Shown here: positions 41,885 through 52,743 of the stretch, piece by piece
Position numbering within the stretch: position 1 is the first letter of the stretch
Layout: each line of letters starts with the position of its first letter
Assembly (NCBI GenBank): GCA_019925095.2
Contig: CM034409.1
Location: forward strand, 4,095,001 to 4,159,000
Length of the DNA: 64,000 nucleotides
Reading direction: 5' to 3'
Origin: Dendrolimus kikuchii
Lineage: Eukaryota; Arthropoda; Insecta; Lepidoptera; Lasiocampidae
Position numbers and translations under genes: made by a program
Notes under the pieces: model-generated
Databases searched by the model: none
The model's input: only the letters and a program-made list of their open reading frames with translations
What the model was told of the DNA's origin: nothing

Positions 41885-41978
41885 TAAATTATAAGTGTGC
41901 GAAATTTCATACTCCTCCGTCCGCGCAATTTTCGTAAAAAGGGGTACAAAGTTTTTGCTTCACGTATTAATATATAGA

Positions 41979-42617
41979 TAAGTTATCTAGCGATTGGGAA
42001 ATTTGGTTTTAATGTCATTTTTAGAAGCTTTTATTTAACTTGCAATGGATGTACCTATGTATGTATGTAAGTTCGGGTGGAATGTTCCAAGTTAAATTTG
42101 ACAAACTTCCCGGTTTCCGATTGAGCTGAAATTTTGCACGCATATGTATATCGCGTGACAATGCAATAAATGGTATGGTACCATGGAGCTGATCTGATGA
42201 AGGAGTCGGAAGGTGGCCTAGGAACTCCTGTACTAAACAAGATAGACCCGTCGTGTTTGGGCTCGTTTTACTTGTCTTGGCTAGCACTCTGCGGCTACAT
42301 GATATCAAGGATCTCGAAAGCTTGTATTTAAAATCCTTTTTAAAAAAGCTTAAGTATTCCTTTCTTAACACAACACCATGATTTATTAATAGGATGGGGA
42401 GATTTATTTTGCAAACTAGATGTCGCTGTTCAGAATTCGTGCGTGATATATTTTAATGGTTTGGTTGACTTCAAGTTGTATTTGAATTAGAGTCGTATTT
42501 GCCGCAATATACACAATTGTGTAGTGAAATCGTATTTTTGGTAGTCTTCTATGCTCGTAAGAGCATTTAGGGCTCTATAATTTACGCTGTAATTTGTAAA
42601 TGTAAATTTTAATTTTG
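41979..42617. other. Unclassified repeat-like stretch
   Basis: From about 42060 to 42300 the sequence (ATGTAAGTTCGGGTGGAATG, TTTCCGATTGAGCTGAAATT, GGTACCATGGAGCTGATC) resembles a dispersed lepidopteran repeat rather than an exon. It has a 116-codon minus frame without motifs. The family is not assigned. Confidence 0.4.
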
Positions 42618-42886
42618 TTTTTTTTTATGGCACCAGTTCGGCAGACAGGCAGATGGCCGGGCACCTGATGGAAAGTGGTCACCATCACCTATAGGCATTT
42701 GTGTAACACCAAAGGTACTACCAATGTACTGCCGCTCTCTAAAGGGAACACAACTCAAGGTTATTATGGCGGCATACTCCAGACCATGGACGGTAGCAAT
42801 CCCGACGGGCAAATACCCTACCACCTGGCTGTGGATTGTTTTGTCGCCTTTTGCGACAGGCCACCCAGCCGCAGGAAATTGTATAG
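42618..42886 (-). repeat. T320-related repeat, diverged
   Basis: The T-run with ATGGCACCAGTTCGG and the AGGAAATTGTATAG end are recognisable. The tail block reads AGTTCGGCAGACAGGCAG, and the middle has lost GAGACTGGAACC. It is an older insertion. Confidence 0.72.
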
Positions 42887-42989
42887 ATTTACTAATTTAA
42901 TTTTATAAATTTGCAGATTCAATTTTCGGTTACATGTAAAGTGGTCACCCTTAATTTTGAGTTGTTTCCCACTTTTACTGCACCGATGA

Positions 42990-43297
42990 ATTTTATATAT
43001 ACTAACATTACACACACTACCATGTATTTGACACACACACGCATATATACTCATTTGTTTATTGTTGCTTTGGCGAAATCTGTGATTATAGAAGTACGGG
43101 TTCTCTCTATACGGGTTGTCTGAAAGAGATCGCTTCTTAGCGATAAGACCGCCCATTGTGCACATTTAGAATATTTTTAGGCTATAAGATTTTCTGCGTT
43201 TTCTGTAATGCTGTACAATAAAGTGTTATCTATCTATCTATCTATCTCTTTGACAACAAATTATTATGGTCGAATTTCGACCACGGGCGACCACTAG
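42990..43297 (+). mobile_element. Helitron fragment interrupted by LINE tail
   Basis: The host blocks CATTACACACACTACCATG, GGCGAAATCTGTGATTATAG and GACCACGGGCGACCACTAG match the element at 29381-30088. The 5' part is missing. A LINE tail replaces the bases between GAAGTACG and CTTTGACA. Confidence 0.7.
43101..43249 (+). repeat. LINE 3' tail ending in TATC repeat
   Basis: The segment GTTGTCTGAAAGAGATCGC, AGCGATAAGACCGCCCATTG, then TGTACAATAAAGTG and (TATC)n. This plus-strand copy gives the structure of the tail found reversed at 26041 and 41469. Confidence 0.68.
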
Positions 43298-43562
43298 TAA
43301 TTGTTAAATGGTTAACGTTGAAAATGCAAACGTTTCAATTCGCAGTTTTGCTTTGAAACGAATGTATAAATGTCTTAATTTATATTTTAAATTTAAATCT
43401 CGAAGAAGTAATAAATATTAAACTATTTAAAATTAAAATAGTACAGTAGATATTTTACAACACATAAGCCATTGTATCTAGTGTTAAGTATATTAGATAT
43501 TCGCTCAATCATTGAGGAATAATACGACGAAAGACACTCAGCCAAGTAAAAATGTAGGGGTA

Positions 43563-43808
43563 ATAGGTCATCGCAGCTATCCGGCAAGCAACAAACACCG
43601 CCGTCCACGGGTGGACGCCGCGTTGTCAACCGGTCGACCTCGCGTGGTCAACGAGTAATCGTCGCGTGCTCCACAAATTGCCGGGTTAGCTCATCGAAGC
43701 TATCCGGCAAGCAACAAACACCGCCGTCCGCGGGTGGACGCCGCGTTGTCAACCGGTCGACCCCGCGTGGTCAACGAGTAATCGTCGCGTGCTCCACAAA
43801 TTGCCGGG
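43563..43808. repeat. GC-rich tandem duplication, 2 x 123 bp
   Basis: Two nearly identical units follow each other directly (GCTATCCGGCAAGCAACAAA at 43576 and 43699; CCACAAATTGCCGGG ending 43685 and 43808). They are far richer in G and C than the flanks. Each has a stem CGTCCAC / GTGGACG with a 2-base loop (one change in unit 2) and the palindrome GGTCGACC (mutated in neither unit). Few substitutions separate the units, so the duplication is recent. Confidence 0.9.
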
Positions 43809-44257
43809 TAGTCTGTTTAAATAATATGTAAATCGTAAGTGGCAGTTTCAAAATTTAACTGAATATATTCAAATTACTTAATTATAATATATCAATAAAA
43901 TTGTCTCTAGATTGTCAATAAAATTGATATATCGATGTTGTGATGTGATTCAGATAATTCACATTGAGGCCAAATATTAAGTTGTTAAAAGAAAAATATC
44001 TCGACGAAGTTGGGTGTAAACATGTGATTTATGTAAGGCAGTGTTTTTCAACCTTTTTGAATTGTGGACCCTTCACAAATTAAAGTAGTTCCAATGACCG
44101 GGATCATAATTATACTGTGTTAGTTATTTAATTATTTTAATTAAGTTACTTTCGATTGTTTCAAATGAAACTACTTAGTGAATTGGAAAATGTCTGTGTC
44201 ATTATACTCCTATCGGAAACATTATACACTATGTCGCTGAAAATGTATACTAAATTA

Positions 44258-44788
44258 TCTATACAGATAAATAAAATTGATTGTCAGTTTATAATGTCAA
44301 AATAACAGATTTTTACTAAATACGTATGAAAGTATATACAGTACACATATAAATACGACAGTACGACGGTCTCTGTGGTTGAGCGGGCTAAGCCTTTGTC
44401 GGCCTACCTCACTGCAACGCAAAGGCTCCAGGTTCGATTCCTGGTATAGTAAATTTCGGAAACATATTTTCTCCGTTATTCACTATGGTCTGGGTGTCTG
44501 GGATCGGCCCCAGAGTAGTCCGTTGTATATTACCCATAACACAAGCGTAACTTGCTTAATTTGGGGATATACAGTGTGTGTGTTTGTCTGCCGATTATTA
44601 TTATTATTATAAATAAAAAAAAATGTCGGTCTGTCTGTTCGGATGTTCCGGCTAATCTCTGAAACGGCTTGACCGATTTTGACGTGACTCACTGGCAGAT
44701 AGCTGATGTTATAAGGAGTAACTTAGGCTAGTTATTTTGGGGTTCTGCGATAAAAATTCAACGCGGACGAAATCACAAGCACAGCTAG
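44258..44788 (+). mobile_element. Helitron interrupted by a SINE
   Basis: It starts TCTATACAGATAAATAAAAT and ends CACAAGCACAGCTAG-T. Its two halves align in order with the intact copy at 7643-7916. The break lies after CACATATAAATA, where the SINE begins. Confidence 0.78.
44368..44607 (+). mobile_element. tRNA-derived SINE nested in Helitron
   Basis: A box TGGTTGAGCGGGCTAAG and B box GGTTCGATTCC are intact, and the (ATT)n tail is at 44596-44612. ATAAATA occurs on both sides (44350s and about 44611-44617), a likely short target duplication. This and the copy at 2345 are the best preserved. Confidence 0.88.
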
Positions 44789-45312
44789 TAATTAATAAAA
44801 AAAAAAATATCAAACATTATAATATATAAGACAACCGCAGAATAGTTGTTAATCGAACAAAGTTTATAAAGAAATAACTAGTTTTATTCAGTACAGCAAA
44901 CTTTGGATGACAGCTGATCTGTGAATACCTTAAACACTTTGGTATTTTTGAGTTTAATAGATTAGCGTAGAATTTGAGACTGCATAAACATTATGTGACT
45001 CTCCTAAGAGTATGTCACACAGGTTGAAAAGCACTGGCGTAAAACAAGGACGTAGCCTCGCATCTTACAATACGAGCAAAACGCATCCTTGAAGTTCATA
45101 CAGGTTCATGCAGAACAGAAATATAAGAATCGCAAAATGGTACGATCAAAGCTGAGAGGGGAGTGCTGCGCTCTCGCTCTCCCGCTATCCGGAGTCATAT
45201 ACCATCTCTTTCGCACTACATCTGTCTTCGGCTTGAACCTTACGGATCAATACAACGTTAAAATAATTAAATATTGTGATTTAGTACTATTTTAATAACA
45301 CTATTCATTTTG

Positions 45313-45460
45313 TCAGGAGCCTTAAGACCAGACGAGCGTGCATGACAAGAGCTATGAATGTCAAAGAAGCAAGTGAGGTGTGTAAGAATAAGCCTAAATG
45401 GAGCTCTGTTGTTCGTGCCTACCCCGCAAGGGAACTGGCGTGAAGTTATGTATGTATGGA
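45313..45460 (+). mobile_element. RTE-A 3' fragment with tail
   Basis: It starts at GTCAGGAGCCTTAAG and encodes RRACMTRAMNVKEASEVCKN to ARELA. It ends TATGTATGTATGG. A CTATTCATTTTGT copy lies on both sides (about 45301 and 45461), which is a 13 bp target duplication. Confidence 0.82.
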
Positions 45461-46107
45461 CTATTCATTTTGTAATGTATTTCAAAAATAGTATCCATTT
45501 CCGTGGTATTTAGACCAAATTCCATATTTATATGTTTTTATAGATAGATGTGGGATAATAGTGAAAGAAAAAAAAAACAAAATAAATTATAGATTACAAA
45601 AACCTTCAAATAAAAAGACTATCTATATACGCTGTATATTTTTTCGTAATTTTTATTATTCTTTTAGATATTTTATCTGTATTTTTTTTTAAGTTATGGC
45701 CTATTACTAGTGATACTCGTATATTCGAATTTGCTGTTCGTTTTATATATTTAGTGTAAAAATTATACATCTCCTATTTTGAAGGCTTTTGGTAAGTTAC
45801 AATTTTATCAAATGTTAATAGTCTGTTGTAGCGTCTCACCAAAAATTGATTGATCTGAAGAAATTTTATAAAAACAATTTATTTTTGAATCTCAGTAACA
45901 AATATTTGAAAATGCTCTATAAGAGCTATTACGAATTTTTTTACATGTAAATAGTTGGCAAACAACTTCAGCATAAGTTCCCATAGCCTCCAGTCTTATT
46001 TTTTAATATTATTCGAGTCTCTTTTAACACAATTTATGTATCTAGCCAGCGTTTTTGTGCTTAACTGATTAGATGATTCGACGCTTAGTATCTATCACTA
46101 GTATTTT

Positions 46108-46241
46108 CTAGTATCGCGCATCCATTTGTCGCCACTTTTCAGCTCGGCGCTCGCTACGCCTAAGATGCAATCGTGCATGTTCTAGTTGTTTGTCCACTAT
46201 TATTTGTGTGTTGATATACTCGTCTATAAATATCCGAATCT
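46108..46241 (-). CDS. Candidate terminal coding exon (unidentified)
   Basis: On the minus strand a 3' splice site (ATATTTCAAATTTTTCAG, ending at 46242) is followed by an open frame of 43-44 codons to a TAG at 46110-46108. The peptide is charged and helix-like: IRIFIDEYINTQIIVDKQLE then HARLHLRRSERRAEKWRQMD and ARY. Codon use is richer in G and C than the flanks. An AATAAA on the minus strand lies about 230 bp further on. The family is not recognised and upstream exons were not found. Confidence 0.35.
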
Positions 46242-46704
46242 CTGAAAAATTTGAAATATCATAGACATTAAAGGAAATTTTGTGGTAGATATATTTTTAC
46301 TTTTTTTTTTAATGTATTTTATTTGTATTTTATTGCAATTACCAAGGCCTATATCAGGTTACTAAAACACGGTATACACCAAAGTAAAGTACAGAGACGT
46401 GCGGAGATAAGCAATGTACCGGGTAGGGTTTCCCCACTAATGCGATACAGAGATATGAGTGGCTAGGGTTCAGCTCAGCTATGTCCGTGTCTATTTGCTG
46501 ACGAGTCGCTTCACACCCTCTATTTTTCCGCTTTATAGTTATTTAAAAAAACAAGTCATCTCTCTAATTGTGTCCACCGAAACTATGCAATGAGGTGTTG
46601 CAGAAAAACTGATATTTTATCAGTAATTTATTAAACATTGCCTCTTCTATCCGATTTCTTAGAAACCGGTACTTACGGAGATTTTAAATGTCACTAAGTA
46701 GGCC

Positions 46705-46790
46705 AGGTTTCGTAGCGGTAGCGCCCCAGTGTCCATGCGACTCGCGTGAGTTCGACGGACAATCTTTGCTTGTCTGAACTCACGTCTGTT
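46705..46790 (+). repeat. Possible decayed tRNA-like SINE with hairpin
   Basis: GGTTTCGTAGCGGTAGCGC and, 37 bp later, GAGTTCGACGGAC weakly resemble A and B boxes. A hairpin GTGAGTTC / GAACTCAC spans 46746-46783, with an inner GACAA / TTGTC stem. It could be an old SINE head or simply a structured sequence. Confidence 0.3.
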
Positions 46791-49356
46791 TTGTTAGGTA
46801 TTCAGGCCTAAGGATATTTTTATTTATAACCAGTGATACGAATGATAATTCATTTGATAATATCGTGAAAGAAGAATATTAGAAATGAAGAACGCCCGGT
46901 AAACTTTGAAAAGCTTCTATGTGGCTAGATGGCGCCACGTGTAATTCTCTCGTTTTTTGACATTTCATTATTTAAAACGTGTCTGGTATATAAGATGTAA
47001 AACGAGTCTCAATAATATTTTGTTGATTTAGTCTAATAAAATATGTTTTACATAATATGATATATTTTACATAATAAAACACCGAAAAGCGAGGGAATGG
47101 CCTATGTGGGTTTTAAGATATTTCCGTTCCTAGCATTCTAAGGACATTCTAATATCCAAAAGTAATAAATACTATCTTTAAAAGTCTCTGGAAAGTGGGA
47201 GGCATTTACATATTATAAAATGATAAAAGTTACATATTCATAAATTTTTCGGCGATAGTAAGTTAATTAAATTAAATAATAGCGAAATAAATTACTTTAT
47301 TAATTCAATTATTTTAGTATAGTAATATAAAATATATTTTGATGATTACTTTTTTTTGAATTGACAATTTTTCATAACATGATCTTTATCTAAGTTCTTA
47401 GGTGTATTATAAAAGTGACTGATATTTTTCTGTAATACTCATATCAGCTACGCAAATAATTATTTTTTGTAATGAATTTATTGTATAAGTTAAATTTTAT
47501 TTATTGTACAGTTTAATAGGTTAGAATAAAATTTGTTTGTAATCGCCGACTTTAAGTTTGGAAGAATATCACTTAGGAACTCTTATAATTATTGAAATTA
47601 TATTAATGGTTTTTGTATATATAGTGCAACATTATTGTTTGTATCTTATAATATTTGCTCGAATCTTTGAATTTTATTTGACAAGTCAACTGCGTCATTA
47701 TCCGGCTTGAAGGACCAAAAATTTACGCGCAGCATGAAGAAGAATACTAGGCATAATAATCATCCCATTATAAATGTAGCTTCCCAACACTCCCAAATCG
47801 TGTAGGACAAGCCCCAAAGTAATTTTTCGATATCTTTTAGACATTAAAATTGAGAAGATTCGAGCATCAAATCATTGCCTTGCTCTTCGCGCTTTAATAA
47901 TTGGATGGTTGTGGGCTAAATTTTTTATATATTTGGAAAATTAATCTGAGTGTATTGTTCTTTTTAGAAATCTTAAATTGTACTTATAAGCGACATTATG
48001 TAGAAAATGAAATATAAGATATGTATTTAAATTTTAAACACCTAAATGTAGAAGACATCCAGTAATTTTTAAACCTAATGAGCGATTTTAGATCTACCAT
48101 TGTGACATGTGAATACTGATGGATCTATTTCCTAAGAAGCTTGGTGTTGTAGTAATTAAGAAAAATGTAAAAAGCGCGTTGAGTGACAGCGAATTATAAA
48201 TTATAACGACAAACATAGAAAATGATAATATTTTAATTTAAATTTACATTATAAAATTAATGATTTAATTTATATTTACCTAACCCTTACCTTTCAATGA
48301 TCAGATAAAAGGTTTTCATAAAATTAAATTACAACATAAAAACTTATAAATTACGGTTTTGTTAATAAAACTTTTTAATTATTTCACTTTTACTCAGTGA
48401 GTATAATTTGTTGATGGATAATTTTTATATTATTGATTGAAAAATAAGATTTTAAGTTTAATACTTAAGCACTGAATTAATTTTATATTTTATAAATTTT
48501 TGATTCTATTTTATAATTTTGGACGACTCGTATTATAGCTATTTTGCAATAAAAAGGTATAATGTTCTTTTAGAATATTGTTTTGATATATCATCAGCAT
48601 TATTTATTTTAAAAACTATTTTGACTTTTTTATTTATTAAGGCCGAATATATGTATGTATGTACGAATGTTTTTTTTTAAAATTACGTGGGTATATTATA
48701 AAACATTTGTGTCATTATGATCTTTACGTCGTTTGAAATTTTAATGGCGTAATTCTTGCGTCTCTGAATAAATTGTTGTAACTCTTACTGTCGCTCTCAG
48801 TCTGGTTATTATTAAATAATTGCGATGAACGCACGCCATATTTTACAGTCGCTTTTAGTTAACAATAGATGGCAGTGCAATACACGCTTTTCGTACAAAG
48901 TTACTGCGTGACTTTCTAACATTCTTGCTTACGTCTAAATTTCGCAACTGTTTGCAAAAGAATCAATTTTAAACAAAAAATTTAGGTCTCTGATTTTTCT
49001 ATATATATAGATGTATAGAAATTTCAGTAGTTCAGCTAGCAGGTATATATCTACTAGATAAACCTGGCTACGCTTTGCTGAGCCACAGTCTTGTTTTTTA
49101 ATTGTTTTTATCTAAATCTTCCAAAACGCTTGGAAGTTCCTGTTCCTGTGGGAACTTCGGAATACAATGTATCAAATACTATTAAAGTGCAACGTTATGT
49201 AATTATTTCTGTCCATCGACTACCTTTCGAGTTTTGCAGTCGCAAATATATCCGAACTAAAGCAGACGGGACTTTTGGGCCAAAGAAATGTAATGAGTTA
49301 AAATATGGCTTAAAAAGCGTTATATTTTTCTTTTAAAAAATGAAAAAAAATCAACC

Positions 49357-49503
49357 CTAAATTCTATCTGGAAGACGAGGAATCTTAAAAATGAGGTCGC
49401 AAACAAAACAATTTATCGATTCATGTGAATGAATTTCAACAATTAATAATATGAAAACGCACCACACGATAAATTTATTCAAAATAACTAAATCCACTAC
49501 CAT
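49357..49503 (-). CDS. Candidate short secreted protein or first exon
   Basis: From an ATG at 49503 the minus strand reads 48 codons: a hydrophobic signal-like stretch (KFIVWCVFILLIVEIHS) followed by ESINCFVCDL. The C-x-x-C after a signal peptide is how insect Ly6/three-finger proteins begin. In those genes the exon usually ends near this point, but no good GT donor is seen; the frame runs on to a stop after PRLPDRI. It may be a Ly6-like first exon with a non-obvious donor, a pseudogene, or chance. Confidence 0.3.
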   Translation of the reverse strand: MVVDLVILNKFIVWCVFILLIVEIHSHESINCFVCDLIFKIPRLPDRI

Positions 49504-49595
49504 TTTAAAAATATCAACATAATAGAAAGAAATCTTAAAATCACTCGTCTTTTTGCAACATGAGTACAAGAATGTGTGAAAGCGTATCCGTCATC

Positions 49596-49606
49596 TTTTT
49601 ATATAA
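49596..49606 (-). promoter_or_regulatory. TATA box upstream of the 49 kb ORF
   Basis: On the minus strand TATATAAAAAG lies about 95 bp before the ATG at 49503, a usual distance for a short 5' UTR. It raises, but does not prove, the case for a gene here. Confidence 0.35.
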
Positions 49607-50420
49607 TAAGATGTAGACACTGCATAAACACTGGGGGTCATGACCCACAGGTTGGGAAACCCTGACGTATGTGTATATTTTTTTCTAAATATTTTAAAGT
49701 TATTTGTCTTTTAAGGCTATATGAGTGCGGCAGTAATTTGTATTATAAAAAAAAATCCCTTTTAAAATTAGTTTTTATTTGGGCCACGATCTGGCGCGTA
49801 TATTTTTGTACAAAATCCCGTTTAAATGTTCGAGGTGGTTGGTTATTTGGAATAGGAATGACACGTTGGGACTGTTTATACCCGTTAAGCCGATGTTGAC
49901 CGTTCATTTTTGTCCTTTCAATTTGGTTGTATCAACCTAAATGAATATTTAAACTTGAAACATTCAATATCATTAAATACTGTCGTGTGCTTTCAGCTCT
50001 GTGCTTTTCAACTATTGGTCGGTTCAACCGATGTAAAGGCAAGTGAATGGCATTGGAATAAGAAAACAAGATAGAATTAATAGATAGATAAAACCAAAAA
50101 AAAAAGATTACAATATAAGGAAACAAAAGTTGGAGGGAGTTGAAAAAAGGCAAGAGAATGAATAGTAAGATATAGGAACCAGCCATGACTTGCCTAACCG
50201 TGGGTTGAATGCTGACGATACATATATGGAGCTCATGTCAAATTTTAATCGATAGTAGGGCAAACGAACGGTCGGGAAGATAGGAACCGGTCATAAATTG
50301 ATTCAATTTGGTTGATCCGTATAATATAATAACAGCAATTTTATTTCATAGATCATGATATTTGTTTTTTAAAACAATAAATTGCAATGACTTTATAAAG
50401 TAAATACAATAAAAGAAAAC

Positions 50421-50928
50421 TTAATATTTTCTTAAGTTTTCGCGACTTGTATACATAATAAAACTACGTTTTAACGGTTTTAAGCGCGGTATATTTATTT
50501 GATTTTGGTTTTTCCGACGTTTCGGCCACTTTTCAGTGGCCGTGATCACGGAAGACAAAGATGTCAAGTGTCAACGAGTATTGTTAAAGTTTTATTTAGC
50601 CTACCGCCAAATTGTTAATTTTAATTTTGTTTATGGTTATTATTTACTCTATGGGAGCCTAATCTAATTTACTACCGCTTCGCAACATGTTATGGCTTGA
50701 AGAGAAGAAGCGGCGCAAGAAACTCTTCAGCAAACATGCCTAGCTCTAATAATTTTATATAATATTAAAATGGGTGGAAGGAAAAATAAAAGTAATTATC
50801 AGTCAAGTTGGTTTGTATTCCGTTGTACGCAGAAAGAGCTCACAGTGCCTTGAGGTCTGGCAGCGTCGGAAAAACCAAAATCAAATAAAATTACCGCTCT
50901 TAAAACCGTTAAAACGTAGTTTTATTAC
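50421..50928. mobile_element. Foldback-type element
   Basis: The shared 38 bp flank precedes ACTACGTTTTAACGGTTTTA (50463), and the inverted end finishes at about 50928. CGGCCACTTTTCAGTGGCCG is a 20 bp near-palindrome inside. The interior has the GAGAAGAAGCGGCGCAAG block in the opposite orientation to the 2970 copy. Confidence 0.72.
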
Positions 50929-51202
50929 AGAAAACTTAGTTTTATTGTTCCCATAGTCTTGAAAGACTATAGGAAGAATACAGTCTTTCACGGCTGTTTT
51001 AGATAATATAACGTCTAAAAGACATAAATGAGCTCTGGCAACATTTAGCCAAGTATAGGATCTATCAAATTAGGTTTCTAAATGGGCAATTTCAATCATT
51101 TCTATTGCACAGTTTTTTATTACATAGACGTATTTATACTGTTTGAATTATAACAATTCAATGTAAACTATATATCGTAAGTGTAAGTGCAGGAGCTTGT
51201 AA

Positions 51203-51998
51203 TGCTGCGTTTCCACGCTTGCCAAGGCTCAGCAAGCGTCCACAAGCACAAGCGTGTAAAGAGGGCGTTTGGCTTGGCTTGCGTGAGCTTGTGGACGCTT
51301 GTATTCGATCCGGGCTAGTGTCGGTTTTTGGACACAAATCAAAGGGCGCTTGCGACGCGTTCACACGTTGGCGTGCGCTTAGTAGCCGCATATACATATA
51401 CACCGGCACCGTTCGCCCTATGGTGGGCATCATTAAATTCATCCCCCTCTCATGGCAACAGTCCAGCCGAGGTAAAACTCCTTAGGGAGCTCCCTCGAGC
51501 AAGTTGCCCCCCCGGGCTCGAGCGCTTTCGCTTCGCGAAGGCACTCGCCCCAAAAACCCCGGTAAAGTTGTAAGGTCTTCGGACCAACAACATAAAGTCA
51601 AGTCCAATAAAAAAAAAACCGGCACCGTTAAATTTTGAATACCGAAAATTTTTAGGTTTTAGGTTCACGTTCTAAATTTTTTTGAAGTAACTGAAATACC
51701 AATTAAACTGAAAAACTTATTAGTTACCGGGTACGATTTTTATGAATCTTTATCATCCACTATCTTCGTGGTCGTCGGGCTTTCCTTGCTTTTGTTTTAC
51801 TTTGCTTGTATTTGAAATAAAAGTAGGTTAAACCAAACGTGATGGCCGATACAAGTTCGACGTCCGCCATGCTTGGATGTACGTAACACACTGACGGATT
51901 CACAAGCGTGTAAACGACTCCCAAATGCCAAGCGAGATTTGTGGACGCTTGGGGCTTGTGGACGCTTGCCGAGCCTTGGCAAGCGTGGAAACGCAGCA
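51203..51998. mobile_element. 796 bp MITE-like element with TAA duplication
   Basis: The inverted ends TGCTGCGTTTCCACGCTTGC extend for about 46 bp and are flanked by TAA on both sides (51200-51202 and 51999-52001). The motif GCTTGTGGACGCTTG or its reverse occurs near both ends, twice on each side, as expected for transposase binding sites. The 3 bp TWA-type duplication points to a PIF/Harbinger relationship. The interior has a GC-rich block at about 51480-51560 but no transposase. Confidence 0.85.
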
Positions 51999-52123
51999 TA
52001 ACTATATTTTTTGGTGGCATTATTTTTCGTCAAAATTCTTACATACTACATGTGTATATTGCACCTTCGGCGCAACAAAGACGCGAGGAGCCAAAACTGC
52101 AAAAATAAATTAAGTGTGCCACA

Positions 52124-52496
52124 TCTGTACTAATACTAATATTATAAAGAGGTAATGTTTGTGAGTTTGTTCGGGGTAATCTCTGGTACTACTGATCCGA
52201 TTTTGAAAATTCTTTCACCAGTAGAAAGCTACATTATTCCTGAGTGACATTCTATGCGTATATTTGATTGTGATTTTACACCCAGCGAAGTTGGCATGGG
52301 AACGCCAGTTAAATATATTACAGCAATAAAGTTCCACGCAAGAATTGCGCTCATCCTCGTACGAGGCACTACGAGTGCTTACTGCGTTTATGTATTAATT
52401 AAAGGTTACAAAGCTTATATGCGTGTATGCGAGTTGAGTGCTTGGGTGCATGTGTATTTTTTAATGTTCCCAGCGAAGTGGGCATGCGTCAGCTAG
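52124..52496 (+). mobile_element. Non-autonomous Helitron
   Basis: It starts TCTGTACTAATACTAATATT and ends GGCATGCGTCAGCTAG-T. The CCCAGCGAAGT-GGCATG block appears twice (about 52282 and 52470), suggesting an internal duplication or insertion around 52320-52465. It begins 120 bp after the MITE. Confidence 0.72.
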
Positions 52497-52743
52497 TTGT
52501 CTATAAACCATACCTTCGTTTGGAGATACAAATACAGCCGCAAAAGTAGCTCAAAACTCGGCTAGGTGGCGCGAGTACTTTTGTGGTTATTAACGGTTTT
52601 TCTATGTTTTGGGCCGACAGTCCGATTGGTAAGTGATACCCCCGTTCCCGCGAAAGTTTGACTTATCTTTGAGCTACAGCTACATAATAGTACATTATGG
52701 TACTAGTGTGTAATCATCAATACACACGTGTATCATACGACGT

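Larger units (their letters stand above)
41318..41978 (-). mobile_element. Helitron carrying two nested insertions
   Basis: In reverse it runs from TCTATATATTAATACGTGAAGC-type 5' end (about 41978) to the CTAG at 41318 next to GTGGTCGCCCGT. Comparison with 23425-23727 shows two interruptions: a LINE tail at 41469-41553 and another Helitron at 41635-41884. Host landmarks are GATTTCGCCAAGG and CATACTCCTCCGTCCGCG. Confidence 0.78.
44039..45036. mobile_element. hAT-like element hosting a Helitron and SINE
   Basis: CAGTGTTTTTCAACCT at 44039 is answered by AGGTTGAAAAGCACTG ending at 45036, forming 16 bp inverted ends typical of hAT-type non-autonomous elements. The flanks (ATGTAAGG and GCGTAAAA) give only a weak 8 bp match. 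There is no transposase ORF. Most of the interior is later insertion (44258-44788). Confidence 0.6.
45461..50420. other. Five-kilobase AT-rich, repeat-poor block
   Basis: This is the largest stretch without recognised repeats. It may be intron or intergenic DNA of an unidentified minus-strand gene, because the exon candidates at 46108 and 49357 lie here. A 58-codon stop-free minus frame at 46364-46540 (QQIDTDIAELNPSHSYLCIA) and a 47-codon one at about 47700-47850 (KITLGLVLHDLGVLGSYI) are noted but unassigned. Confidence 0.4.
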
